This document shows positions 36,181 to 48,507 of a stretch of 64,000 nucleotides of DNA, one piece after another. Within the stretch, counting starts at the first letter, position 1; every line of letters starts with the position of its first letter. Made by a program: the position numbers and the translations under genes. Source of the DNA: Labyrinthula sp. Ha (taxonomy: Eukaryota > Sar > Bigyra > Labyrinthulida > Labyrinthulaceae). The stretch is from the NCBI GenBank assembly GCA_015227615.1, contig JAALGZ010000010.1, forward strand, positions 372,001 through 436,000, read 5' to 3'. The notes beneath the pieces are model-generated. The model did no database searches. It was not told the DNA's origin and saw only the letters and a program-made list of their open reading frames with translations.

Positions 36181-37478
36181 TCTTGCTGCTCATTTTATTC
36201 ATTGAGGTGTTTATTACTTCATAACCAACCTCTTACTTAATGTTCAAATTACATGGTGTTACTATTTTCACATTTCATATTCTTAACTTAGTCATTTAGT
36301 TTGATTATAAATAGCTTTAATTATAGTTTATCCAGGTTGCGTTATTAGTTCAATTTACAAGTGGTACTGATTTTATGTTTACAAAGAATACTGTGTACTA
36401 TTAGCACCTTGTGATAGGACTGTCATCTTGTCAGATTTGCATATAATTTTTTTTATACTTGCCCGCACAACCAGTAAGCAGTAAATCCTATACATTATAT
36501 TCTAACGCAAGTTTGTTTACCTCCCTAAGCCACTAAGAAGAACCGAGGGCTCTCCTGCAGGATATAGGCCTCAAACTTGAAAACAATAGTCAATACCCAA
36601 CTGGGTTTTAATAAGATTCTAAATATCATTTACAAATTTGAGATTGTGATTTGTATGAAGAGATTGTTGTTGTTTTTTTAGTATTATTTGATTATTAACA
36701 ATAAACTAACGAACTTTTCCAAACATTCTTAAATATCATTAAGAATAGCAAAGGAATAAATTTGAGGATAAAGCATTAATAACTCAAATCGGACCTTTAA
36801 TAGTAACAGATTATATATTAGGTTTTTTTAGAGCAACCCTTAGTTAAAGAGGTAAATAACTCACCCCTAATAAATCAAGTTTCGCATATATGATAGCCCG
36901 CTATTCGAACTTCCAAGGCCATCCTGAAAATGAGTATCCAGTGCCTAAGTTGACGATCCTAATTCAAAATATTTTTTGCAGCTTCTAGAGTAGATAATAT
37001 CGCTTAGAACTCTAACTACCTCTAGTGGGGAAATTAGAACAGTTCTATACGTGGTCGCTGCAACGAGTAAGTACTTGCAGCTGATTAAGCTCCATGCATA
37101 CCTCCATGAACTGGTAATGAGACAATAACTATTCTTTGTTTCGAGCTTTGTTGTTAATTAAGAACATTGTCAACTGCTAAGGCTAGTTACTTTCTCTCTA
37201 CTGTCTTTGTACGTACAAACTACCAATAGAAAACTCACTTGAGTCGCATTGAGTTGTATGAAATAGTGACATATGACATCAAATATATTTATAATATCAT
37301 AAAAAACTTTTTCTGGTACAACTTATTTATTATATTTATTAATTTATAACTATCACACATGTCTCTGGAACTCTCTTAACTAGATCCGGCCAAAGTGCTT
37401 AAGGTAATGAGGTTACCTTAGCCCGAGGAAAAAAACACAAAACAAGAAAACAAAATAAAATATTTACACATATAATTC
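36181..37478. other. AT-rich stretch without a gene
   Basis: Lies downstream of the phosphatase gene on its strand. Nothing recognised. Confidence 0.5.
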
Positions 37479-39350
37479 CTACTTTGTAATCCAAAAGCTA
37501 TCTAGAACTTCAAACTTTAGATTCTCCACGTACTCAACCTTCAAATGTGTTTTATTTACAAATTCCAGCGTAGAGACACCCCAATCCCTATTATTTCTCA
37601 CCGCATATAAATGCTCTTTTTCAGGTTCAAGTGAGCTTAAGGGTGAATGATCAAAACCAGCATGACCAGAAATAATCTGCCAAACACCATTTGGATCGCA
37701 TTTCCACTCTTTTATCTTACATTTCATCCTCTGATAACTATGATGGTGCCCATAAATGGCCAAATCAACCCCAAAGTCAATCATTAAAGGCTCTATATGC
37801 TTTTTCAACCTCCGAGCAACTGTATAATCTGATTTTGACCCAGTATACATTGGCCTATGCCCTAAGGCAAGAATCCAATTTACATCATTTTCCTCATCCT
37901 CAACCATTTTTTGGGCAATTCCAAGCTGATTGAATATAAACTGGTACTGATCACTTCCAGGGAGAAAAGAATGTTCAGTGCTTATCATCAAAACAAATAC
38001 ATTTTTGTATATATAGCTATAAAAAGGCTGTGAATTCTCAATTTCTTTTTCTCCAATATAAATTTTTCCAGATCTCTGTTCGTTTAATGAACTATGTGTG
38101 GACACAGCGAATGGAAAAAGAGACAGGTAAGGCGCACCACATTCACCTTGTGAATCACTTCCTGGTACAAATGATTCGGCGTTCCCGATTTCATGGTTTC
38201 CGATACCGGTCAACCACGGGATCCGAGAACTAACTTTCTCGATTTGATGAAGAAACAAATCCCATAAAGCAAGTTCACCTGTTGCATAAGAAATATCTCC
38301 AATATGATTTATCAGTTCAAATCCCTTTTCAGATGTCAAGTAGTCCACTAAATTTACAGTTTCGGGAGCTGCAGTCTCACCTTGGTTAAGATTATCAAAA
38401 GAATGCTGATGAGAACCGTCTATGAACTTCATGCTTTGACCCATATCTCCGAAGACAATCATATTAGTAGGTTCATTAGTAGGCTTTGGAACAGAAAACT
38501 CATGAACATCTGACTTGACTCCATTTAAAGTTTCAGACTCAACCCAGTATAGGTAATTTCCAGGGGTTAAGTGACCCAGATTAACTTCCTTTTGAACTCC
38601 AAGATCAGTGTAACCTATGCTTGCTGCAGGATAGATATCTTCTCCGCACATACTACTTGAATTAAACCAAAATTCTCTTTCCACTTGAATTTCTTGAGCT
38701 TTATGGCCTTCTTTCTTCAGATAGAACTTACTTTTGGATCGACATTCATGCGGCTCTGTCCAGTATATTGAATACTTTGGAACAAACTCTTTTCCAAAAA
38801 CATAACTTACAGCTTGATTTTTTTTTTGATCCAAAGCTATACGAAAGTGTCTAGGCTGAAACCTAATTTCATCAGGAATTTCTATAATAGGAGTCACAGC
38901 AGCAACTTCAATATACTCTTCTGTACCAGAAATATATCCTAATCTAATGCTTTTGATCCCAGATCGAACTACGTAGGTGAAATTTAGTACATGGTTAAAC
39001 CCTTCTTCTTCATCTGATGCTGTAGGAAATTTCAAAAAGCTCTGTTTTGTTAAGGGAAATTCTTTTCCCAAAGAAAGTTCTAGCTTTGGCTTTTTATGTT
39101 TTGGATAAGCTGGTTTGTATTGAATAGGTACATGTTCAAACACATTCTTTGCCACGTCATCTATTGGGTAGATTCCCACATAATCGTAGGGAGATCGAAA
39201 AACTACGTCTTTGAACCCCACAGATATGAAAAGCAGATTTTTATCATCAGAGTATGTTGGATCAGTTATAAATTCTAACTTTGGCTCGGTTGCGATCGCA
39301 TTAAGTGTCAAAAAAGTACTTAGAATAAAAATATCTATGACTTTCTTCAT
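37479..39350 (-). CDS. Secreted purple acid phosphatase-like metallophosphoesterase
   Basis: A 623-residue single-exon protein with an N-terminal signal peptide (MKKVIDIFILSTFLTLNAIA). The N-terminal half matches the beta-rich domains of the large plant-type purple acid phosphatases (PAP27-like): IYWTEPHECRSKSKF, then CGEDIYPAASIGYTDLG and LTPGNYLYWVES. The C-terminal half holds the metallophosphoesterase blocks in order: GDMGQ near residue 302, GDISYATG near 352, GNHEIG near 386, GHRPMY near 498 and GHHHSYQR near 538. These supply the Asp, Asp/Tyr, Asn, His and His-x-His ligands of the dinuclear Fe-metal centre, so the enzyme should be active, hydrolysing phosphate esters outside the cell or in acidic vesicles. 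The length is normal for the large class. It shares a 150-bp divergent intergenic region with the kinase gene at 39501. Confidence 0.9.
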   Translation of the reverse strand: MKKVIDIFILSTFLTLNAIATEPKLEFITDPTYSDDKNLLFISVGFKDVVFRSPYDYVGIYPIDDVAKNVFEHVPIQYKPAYPKHKKPKLELSLGKEFPLTKQSFLKFPTASDEEEGFNHVLNFTYVVRSGIKSIRLGYISGTEEYIEVAAVTPIIEIPDEIRFQPRHFRIALDQKKNQAVSYVFGKEFVPKYSIYWTEPHECRSKSKFYLKKEGHKAQEIQVEREFWFNSSSMCGEDIYPAASIGYTDLGVQKEVNLGHLTPGNYLYWVESETLNGVKSDVHEFSVPKPTNEPTNMIVFGDMGQSMKFIDGSHQHSFDNLNQGETAAPETVNLVDYLTSEKGFELINHIGDISYATGELALWDLFLHQIEKVSSRIPWLTGIGNHEIGNAESFVPGSDSQGECGAPYLSLFPFAVSTHSSLNEQRSGKIYIGEKEIENSQPFYSYIYKNVFVLMISTEHSFLPGSDQYQFIFNQLGIAQKMVEDEENDVNWILALGHRPMYTGSKSDYTVARRLKKHIEPLMIDFGVDLAIYGHHHSYQRMKCKIKEWKCDPNGVWQIISGHAGFDHSPLSSLEPEKEHLYAVRNNRDWGVSTLEFVNKTHLKVEYVENLKFEVLDSFWITK

Positions 39351-39500
39351 CTTCTCTTCTTTATATTAAATTAACCAAGGCCACACGGCCCAAATTAACT
39401 GTTATTGTGGAATATTCTTGAAAAGGCCACATGGCCATTTTATAAACACAGTGGTGCATTACTGAGAACCAAATAAGAAGGAGAACGAAACACAAACTCG
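39351..39500. promoter_or_regulatory. Bidirectional promoter with two near-palindromes
   Basis: Between the divergent phosphatase and UMP/CMP kinase starts lie two copies of GGCCACAYGGCC: 39379-39390 (GGCCACACGGCC) and 39425-39436 (GGCCACATGGCC), 46 bp apart, in an otherwise AT-rich spacer. Both are imperfect palindromes, as expected for a site bound by a dimeric factor controlling both genes. Function is inferred. Confidence 0.5.
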
Positions 39501-40103
39501 ATGGTTCCAAGAGTTTTGTTTCTCGTGGCTGGTCCAGGGGCAGGCAAGACCACTGTCTGCAAATATTTGACTGAAAAATACCCAATAAAGCTTCAACATC
39601 TTTCTGCAGGTGATTTGTTGCGCAAAGAGCGTGCAAACCCTGAATCAACAAACGCACAGCTGATCTCCAAGTACATTGCAAGAGGAGAAATTGTGCCTGT
39701 TGAAATTACAGTTGGTCTTATAAAAACTGCAATGAATAAACTCGGAAAAGAAAAAGTTTTTCTTATTGATGGATACCCTAGAAATGAAGATAATGTGCAA
39801 GGTTGGAATAGAGTAATTGGAGAAGATGCGGATGTAGTTGGTTGCTTACATTTAAAGTGTTCAGAAGAAACAATGTTTGAAAGAGTTCTCGGTAGAAAAA
39901 TGGAAAATGAAGGATCAGTAGATGAAAGAGTAGACGATACTTCAGAAACTGTGAAGAGAAGAATTAAAGGGCACTTTGAAAACACGGTTCCCATTCTTAA
40001 ATATTATGAGGATAAGTTATTTGAAATTGATGCAGAGAAAGATGTAAATGGGGTTATAAGTCAAGTAGAAGAAATTTTACGAGATTTTGATGTAGTGGAA
40101 TAG
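39501..40103 (+). CDS. UMP/CMP kinase (adenylate kinase superfamily)
   Basis: A 200-residue single-exon protein that transfers phosphate from ATP to UMP or CMP in the cytosol. It has the P-loop GPGAGKTTVC, NMP-binding LSAGDLLRKE, the GEIVPVEIT segment, and DGYPRNEDNVQGW. The pattern DG(F/Y)PRNxDN...W is that of UMP/CMP kinase, not adenylate kinase. A short LID (RVLGR...DERVDDTSETVKRR) has no zinc-binding cysteines, as in the short UMP/CMP kinases. GKTT replaces the family-usual GKGT. The start at 39501 places the P-loop at the expected position near residue 11. It diverges from the phosphatase gene and converges on the kinase gene, whose stop is 82 nt away. Confidence 0.9.
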   Translation: MVPRVLFLVAGPGAGKTTVCKYLTEKYPIKLQHLSAGDLLRKERANPESTNAQLISKYIARGEIVPVEITVGLIKTAMNKLGKEKVFLIDGYPRNEDNVQGWNRVIGEDADVVGCLHLKCSEETMFERVLGRKMENEGSVDERVDDTSETVKRRIKGHFENTVPILKYYEDKLFEIDAEKDVNGVISQVEEILRDFDVVE

Positions 40104-40185
40104 AAGAGAAAGTGAGTGTATTTTTTTCTTTATAGTCTTGGTTTGCTTTGATTAAGTTAACCTTTTTATTATTATGTTTTCTTTG

Positions 40186-41544
40186 CTAAAACTTTACTTG
40201 ATCTACTCTGTCTAAGATTAATCTACGGGCAAGTTTGAAATCTTCTGAAATATTTTCTTGTACAAATTCAGTAGAACTAGAAAGTAGATTCCAGCAATTT
40301 AGCCAAGGCCTAAGTAGCTCTTCATCTAAAAGATCCTCAGGAGTTTTCCTATCTTCTTGGTCAACTTCTACTAAGCACTTCAAGAGGGGCTCCATTTGCT
40401 TGAATAACTCCAAATCCTTTCTAAACTGCTCATTTTTTCCAAGATCAAATTTCGTTTCTTGAAAATAATAAGCAATTTCCTTTTTATTATTCAAGATGCT
40501 CTTTGGGCCTGTTACAAAGTCAAGAAAACTAGGATGTATCAAAAAAGGATAAGACCCTTCAAATAAGAATAAAGAAGTCACTCCAAGTGCATAAACATCA
40601 ACTTTTGCATCATAAATACACTCAGGTAAAAGTAACTCTCTTGGTCTAAACCCTAGAGTTCCTACTTGTCTACATTTTTCCTGTTCAGCAAGTTCTTTAT
40701 CTACTGATATAATCTTTATATTTATAACTGTTCCAAAATCACTTATTTTTGGAATACCAGTTGTTGAAATAAGAATATTAGCAGGTTTAATATCTCTATG
40801 AATAAAACCTTTTCTATTTAGTTCACATAAACCAAGAAGCACAGCAGATAATACATAGAATGAAATAGTGAGTGGACAACCTCTTGTCAATCTTAACTTT
40901 TCCCTTTTTGTTAAGCTTTTTTTTTCTTCTTCTCTTATTGAATAAAAACTTTCTATTTTGGAAATACTTTCTGCATCAAATGGGCAATAATCTAATACTA
41001 TAATAGAATAATTATCAGCATAAAACTCTGATACCAAACCTAATAAAAAAATACTGTTCTTAAACATCTCAGAAAGTTCTCCTTCAAAGGCAAGATTTTC
41101 AACTGACAATTCTCTTTCATAGTTGTACATTTGATTATAATATTCTTGCAATTCAAAATTATCAAAGTTACGCTTTACATCATAATTCAATTTTTCTTTT
41201 CGTGCAATTATATCTTCCTCATAAGAGGCTACTTTGCAAACTAAAAGTGGTTGATTTGATTCTTCTCCTATGTATTCCATAAGATGCACGTTCCCAAAAT
41301 ACCCATCAAAATATTTTGTTCGAGCATAATTCATTTCCTTCTTTAATCTAATATCCACGTCTTTGTCAATCTTAAATTCGCTAGAGAAGCCTTCTGGTTC
41401 GTAGATGTCCGTGACTCTTCCTAGAAAGCGCTCATCCGCAGCTATTTCGTGTACTTCGGGTGGTAACACAAAGTTTGAGGGATAATAATTTTTATTCGAG
41501 TTATTCCATGAAGAAATAGAGTTCTTTGACTTCAATTTGCTCAT
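40186..41544 (-). CDS. Divergent eukaryotic-type protein kinase
   Basis: A 452-residue single-exon protein. The N-lobe is atypical: the glycine loop is degenerate (FDGYFGNVHLMEY) and the ATP lysine is probably in LLVCKVAS near residue 104. A long insert (EKLNYDVKRNFDNFELQEYY and onward) follows. The catalytic loop GFIHRDIKPANIL (near 250) and the metal-binding ISDFGTV (near 270) are intact. The activation segment ends GTLGFRPRELLL, with PRE in place of APE. KVDVYALGVTSLFLFEG is a normal helix F. It is therefore likely active as a Ser/Thr kinase (KPAN type), but I cannot place it in a family. It converges on the UMP/CMP kinase gene. Confidence 0.85.
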   Translation of the reverse strand: MSKLKSKNSISSWNNSNKNYYPSNFVLPPEVHEIAADERFLGRVTDIYEPEGFSSEFKIDKDVDIRLKKEMNYARTKYFDGYFGNVHLMEYIGEESNQPLLVCKVASYEEDIIARKEKLNYDVKRNFDNFELQEYYNQMYNYERELSVENLAFEGELSEMFKNSIFLLGLVSEFYADNYSIIVLDYCPFDAESISKIESFYSIREEEKKSLTKREKLRLTRGCPLTISFYVLSAVLLGLCELNRKGFIHRDIKPANILISTTGIPKISDFGTVINIKIISVDKELAEQEKCRQVGTLGFRPRELLLPECIYDAKVDVYALGVTSLFLFEGSYPFLIHPSFLDFVTGPKSILNNKKEIAYYFQETKFDLGKNEQFRKDLELFKQMEPLLKCLVEVDQEDRKTPEDLLDEELLRPWLNCWNLLSSSTEFVQENISEDFKLARRLILDRVDQVKF

Positions 41545-44500
41545 GTTTGAATATTTTGTTGCTGATTTCAGTCTGCTTTAAAATTCGGAATTGGTTTTGA
41601 GAACCACAACAACTATTTCATTGGATGAATCAACCAATAAAATTCCCCCAATGTTATTGGAACAAGAATACATTTATCTCATGCTAGATATTGCTACCGT
41701 TAGTGTAGTAACGTTACTTTGTTGTTATTTAACTAAAATACAGTTTTTTTATGAAAGAAATTTGAGAACTTAGTTATCTACACTAATTTTCTGATACATA
41801 ACATAATAATATATACTTATCGTTAGTAAAAGTTTTTTCGGGGAATTCCAAATTCCACACCCCAAACTAAAATTCTTGACCCAGCTAGCATTGCGAAATA
41901 AAAGAGAAGGAGTCATAACACTCCGGGATGAGACTAAAACAAGGTTTAAGTTGTAGAAAATAGAATTTTTCAGTCAAAAGGATCTATATACCTGCCTTTC
42001 AACAACAAAAATATAACTTTCTGAGTCTAAATTAGAAATAAGAACTTGCATTCCACGAGTTGTTATGAAGCAAGAATTATTGTGCTTTTAAATGATGAAG
42101 GTGATCTCTGTATCAAATTAGTTGTTTTTCTGAATATTTTGTCAGGGTTAAACTAGAAATCATTATGTATTCTTGTTTAGGAGATTGCAATACTATGGCA
42201 GAGGCTTCTATTACTAAAGGTAACAATGGCTCAAACTTAAACTAGTTTTGCTTGAAGTTAAAGAAAAAAATCTCTAGATAATATGTGTCTCTAATCTTCC
42301 ATTTGTTAAACCATTTTAAGCTTAATTTTAAGTATCTTAAAGCTGGGTCTAAAGCTAACTTTACTTAAGCAAAACATCTAACATACTGGCAAATAAGGAA
42401 CTCCTTGAATTTTTCAGCAGTAAAGTTTACAGGAAGGCTCCAATACCTATACATTGAGATAACAGCCAATTTTTATTGTTTAATTATTTGAAATGATTCA
42501 TTTAGGTATACTAGATATTTAAGCTTATACTTTCTTCGGTTTTCTGTGATCACGAAAATAGTATACTTTGTAATGATGTGCGTACAAAATGATTCAATCT
42601 ACAAATAAACATGTTTCTAGACCTAAACTTTGCCCTTCTATTGACCTGGAGCTTTTATCAGGCTCTGCGGTAGTTTTCTTGCCGTTTTATACGGTTTGCA
42701 ATATACGAAAAGAGTGGTTTATCCCGATGTTGACAGTTTTTGAAAAAATAAATAAATATGCCTTACAGAAATGTCTTTAAGGTTCTAACCTTTTTTACTG
42801 TGTAACTCGGTTTGTCCAAGGTAATAATTTCTTAAATTTAAATAAAGATGAGAAATTTATTGCGAAGAGATGTATAAATTTTTGAAATTTTAGGTCTTCT
42901 TAGTTAAGTTTATCCTAGTTAAGCCTAATTAGAGTGTATTGACCTAATAAACTTTCCTAAGAGGGTGATTTCAGTGACTTTTCAGAGTCTGAGATGAATT
43001 CTACAATAAAAATAACTGTGGTTCATACTCATTTATTTGAATATAAGATATCCAAAAAAATTACTAAACTAAGCGAATAGAACTATTTCAGATATGTGGT
43101 TGTATGTTTCAAAAATTCTCGCACTATTAAATTAATTTCAGAAAACATATATGGTGTCATTTCTTGCGCGATGCAGCTGATAGGTCCCAATATAGTAAAT
43201 CATAAATATTTCAACATAACGAATAGAAAACAATCACCATAAAATTCTAACTAATAATCAGTTCTGATTAATTTATTCTTACCTTATAAATTTTGGTACT
43301 ATCTACGACTCAAAATAGTGTCAAATATATACAAGAATTCTTAAAGAAGTTGGGTATTTGAATTACAACTTATGAGCATTATACTAAATCTTCAGTAAAT
43401 CAGACAAGGAAACAGTAAGTACTCATAAGAATTAAATAAGAATATTATTTTTCGTTGGGCAAGCGGAGAAGTGCTATTATCTGTTGAGAATAAAAATTGG
43501 CATATACGAGGTGAAACCGAGAAAAAAATACTGGACCCAATTTTGAAACTTCGTCATCCACCTAGGCAGATAGAATTATTGATCCAGAGTATATTTTAAG
43601 TTTTATATACCCCTGTTCCATAAGCCTCATTATAATATTTTCTAATGGAATTCGATAATCTAGGATCTTGTTGTGTGAAATCTTTGACTTCAAACTATCG
43701 GCTTCAAACTGAAAGATATCTAACTACACCTTGCAATTACTGTACAGGTTGTTCCTATCATAAAAATTAACTCAATTTATCTCATTGGTGCATCAAAAAC
43801 TAATAGTCTCTTCTTGTCCTAGCCTTTGACATATCGCGCAGCGTTGTTAAGTAAATGTCTATAATAGCCGTTTTCACCTGCCACCAGAAAAAAATAATAT
43901 ATAATTTAAGATTATTTTAAATTACTAGAGCCTATAAACTTTCCGTATATATTACTATTAATAAGTATAGTGCTACATATAAGTATTAGAGCACTTCATT
44001 CCTGGCTTCGCAGCTGCTACTCTTAATGTAACCAATGCCAATCTCTGCGGTAGAGTGACATATTAAAATCCACAATAAATTTTCTTTGACCAGTTTCTAC
44101 AAACCAAAGACCAAGACAGAATAGTAAATATGATTTCCAAGATATGAAGAGAAAAGGTTCAACAAATCATAATTAAGGAAACCATTTGATAATTCAATGG
44201 TAAAATATATCAGATGTAATTCTTATGAATGGATATGGTTTATTAAACAAAGCGCAGGATTTCCGTTGTTTCCTCATTCCAATTTGAAGATACTACGCCC
44301 TATATTTTTTTGGCAACGGATTGTTGCCTATAAAATTGCATGGTCATATAAGGTGCTCGAGTAGAACCTCGCTTGACATTCCTTAGATACCTGTGTTACA
44401 TATTCGTTTTATTATACTCTTCGTTTAACATCTTTATTAAATCATGTTTATTATTTTATTGAGTATTATTGATATATTTATCTGGTATTGAATTATATTT

Positions 44501-47500
44501 CTCTGTTATTATAGTGATCATATCTTTCGCCATATGTAGTTAACCACCCGTCTCGTATAGTCTAAATGTGTATGTTCTTGCTTTTGTCGTTTTTTAATTT
44601 TCTTGCTATTTATTAATTACATGATTTTAAATATTATTTTCGTTAATTTAAAATTATATTTCTGATACTGTTGATATTATTTTTCTGAGATATTACTGTA
44701 ATCTTTAAAACAGGTACTTTACAAAAAAATGTTTGCAATGCATTCAATCTATGCTAAATATTAAATTAATGTATTGAAGAGAAAGAAAATGTTATATTGG
44801 TTATATTTCCACAAAAAGCAATAGCTGAATGGATATACGTATGTATATGCTTATTTCTTCAAGTCAGAGCTTAGTTAAATTTAATATTTTTAAGGACTAA
44901 TACTTTTAATTCGCAGCGTATAAAACTTACAATTTTATGATCACTCAATTGCTATATACCACATCTATAAAAAATAATGACGTTCTACATCAGAACTTAG
45001 TGTAGATCAATTAAGCTTAGATTTTACCTAGAAATGTGGTATATTTATACAAAATTCCGTAAATAATGGTGCTATCATATTTAACGTTACTACAAATCGC
45101 CAAATATAGGAATATCGGCACGGTTGTGCCTGATGTATTGTAGTGAACCGCTTATATACAACACATTTAAGTTAAGTTATAAGAGATTAAATTAGATGTT
45201 AATACAAAAATCATAAGTAGATATCAAAAATCTTTCAGTATCCAATACAAGTTGAAAAAAACATTATTGATATTGACACTCTTAATCAGTATTTCATAGT
45301 ACATAATGATATCAAAGCAATAATCTAAAATATTTTTAACTATATACTAAAGAAAACCAGAGAATAATTAATTCAGAAATCATAATTACTTTCAACTTAA
45401 GTCATAAATCAAATAAAATGTCCCTTAAATTCATAGTGAACTATGCAGTACAATGAATCTTGCTTCTTAGAGATTCCCCTTGGTAATTGCATTTGCTTCT
45501 TTTTTATTTGAAACTAAATATTGGTTTGAAAGCATAATATTATCAAATAAATGATTACACTACCCATGTTTTAATTTTTGACAGTATCTATTCTTTTCTA
45601 TTTATTGGTTGATTTTATGAATACCAAGGGCGTTGCTAGATATTCCAGCAACAGAGAATAGGTGATATTAGTTTGTCAAGAACGGCCCATTATTTGTAAT
45701 CTATTAGATTGCAATTTCTAGAATTTGACTACGAAAATTTTCAGCTGTCACTAGGCTATTATGGCTTTGAATCTTATAACTTAACTTAGTTATAGATTTT
45801 CTTTTGGCAGATATGATGAGTTATTTCGTTATTGAGTTTGTTTCCTATGTATAACCAACTTATTATTTTATCTCAAATAGATTTTAAGACATGTACAACT
45901 ACTCTTGTTTCAACGCAATCATTTTTTTTTATCACTGTTTCATATAAACTTTATTTAAATCTTACTTTCCTAGTACAATAATGGAAACAAGTATATATTA
46001 TTGATATCTGCTTCAAGATTGGAGGATATGCCTATCAAACTGTGATGAAGATTCATTTCCCACTAATTACGGTGTAGGAAAAGTTAATTGTCTCAGAGTC
46101 AAATAAAATAGCACCATAAATAAACGTATCGATAGATTGATGAATAAAAATGAATTTTGAATATAGGGGTTAAGTCCTATTAAGTCAGAGAAGTTAGTCA
46201 ATCATAAACTTTTGGGTTTATATAAAGATTGGTTACAGCAAATAGGCTACTTAATAACAATATATTCAAAAACTATGCCTTGAAAACAAATAATTAATAT
46301 AGGAAATCAACGTAGGTAGCCATAATTACTCTTTTAAGAAGAACAACATATTTCTTAGTAACATTAACTTGACGGGGATGAAAAAAAGATGTATTATCAG
46401 CGATGACTGATGATAGTTTTTCCAGACGGAGCCAAGAGTTTTCAATGAGAATTTATGTTATTTTTAACCAAGAACTAATTGAATGGAATGTTTTTCCTGA
46501 CATATGTCCTTAATAGATTATTAGACTCGTACCATGTCAAGACGATACCGCAAAATGAGATATATCCTAATAAAGTTAACCAAAATCTCGAATCCAACAA
46601 TCTTTTTAAACACTTTTAATACCATATATACTGGAGTTTTGAATTCTGATTCAAGGCTCTACTCTTAGTCTAAATAAATTAAGCATAAACTATAGGAGAA
46701 GTATGATATACTAAGACAGAGTAATTTATATTTTCGATTTCACCGTCCATAAAACTTGCACAGAAAATACAAAAAAGTTTCCAATCGCAGCATGTATTGG
46801 AGAATACAAGATGGGTGATTTAGAGTAGGATAACAAAAAAATAACTTAGCAAAAACAAATTTATAAAAGCAACACCAAGTCATTTTTTAAGATATAAATA
46901 AATTGATAGTGGTGATCTCCATCTTAATTTTAATTTTTAACATAATAGCAAGGAAAATTAATTTTGGAGCATGAACATATGTTATAATCATCACGAATTA
47001 GAAGAAATAGCTAAATAATTCCGTGTAGATGAGCCTTGGAACTTTGGGTTTGTTAGGTATACCTAATCGCAAGATCGTGAATACTGTCTATGGTTCTAAT
47101 ACTCACCTGAGATATTCTCAGGCAATGAGGGCTGTCCCGTGAACTAGTATTCATTAACTTTTAGTCACTAAAATTGATATTAATCATAATGCTATAATAA
47201 AGGAGATTTAACTGTAAAATATTGAGATAAAGGTTGTAAGTATGTTATATATTTTTCACTTGTGCACTTTGTCACATCATTAATGCACTATAGTAGTTTT
47301 TGTATTTATGAAAAATAATGATTAAGAACTGCAATAAGAACCCGCATAAATTTGAAGAGTGGTCAAATGATAATACTAAAATATACTTCTGGAACAGTCT
47401 TCACAAATTAAAGTATGGGACATCTTTACATAAGGCTCTTCACAAAGTAACAGTATATTTGAGAGAACCATTTTAGTCGCACATAAAACTACCAGTATTC

Positions 47501-48313
47501 TTAAATAATATTTTTTATATAACAACTACAGATAATCTGTTTAAATAGATTCTAAAGTCGTCGATGAAAATTTTGCAACTCTGTGGGTTTCTATAATCCT
47601 TAAGCAAGGAGAAAACATTTTAATTGCCTCTGTTGTAGAGTGTACATGTTAGCCTTGATGAGTGTTCCAAAACATTAGGAGTATATTAATTGAAAAGAAT
47701 TCTTTTTTGATATATTTATAGTATTTATGATCAACTTAGAATGAGCTATCGTACTACAACTTATGTTTTCTTCTTGAAGAGCACTGTGACACCAGGGTAT
47801 TTAAATACCAGTCTTGAGGAGTATTACTTTATATCAATATAATTCTTCTATTGGGGAAAAGTTTATTAATATGTCTATTGTGCGTACATTTATTATTGGA
47901 TTTTATAAAAAACAAAAAACTGTAGTTTAAGGTATTTATTTCATGTCCATGGTACTGTCTCTTCTACCTCAGATAATTCATATGGCTGATCTACTGCTAT
48001 GAATCTGGACAGAATGTTAATGAATATAAATATGTACGTCATGAAACTAATATATTGTATTAAAACCTTTTGGTTGATTTGTGCTATTGACTTATGTCGA
48101 TATGAGAAATAAGCATTCTATTTAAAGCCTTATTTTTCAAGGAGACATCGAACATTTATTTGTTATACCTGTAGAGTTGTTAAATAAGTTTAAATCAAAT
48201 ATAATCCATCAAAAAGTTTATTCATAGATAATATGTATGTCAGGCGTTGTATTTGAACTTTAGCAACAGATCTGCCTGACACCAAAAAATCTGGGCATCA
48301 CCCCTCAAAGATT

Positions 48314-48320
<7 letters not shown>
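41545..48320. other. Long AT-rich gene desert
   Basis: 6.8 kb with no frame of genic composition, no tRNA and no clear repeat family. The first 300 bp hold the kinase promoter, including a GC-rich spot (CGGGGAATTCC at about 41839-41849). Confidence 0.5.

Positions 48321-48344
<24 letters not shown>
48321..48344 (+). repeat. (CT)12 microsatellite
   Basis: Twelve CT units about 165 bp upstream of the Aat-ArgRS start. It has no visible counterpart upstream of the second copy near 53850. Confidence 0.95.
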
Positions 48345-48507
48345 GCAAGAGAGTATAAATGTAATGGCTTGCATTCTTTCTTCTGCTTTGATTATGTCCA
48401 AGATTTTTGCAAGATTTTATTATTATATTATAATATCTTTTCTTTGAACTGCTTTACTAGTTTCATCGAAAATCCTGGATATATCCTTAACTTGGTTTGA
48501 TAACAAT

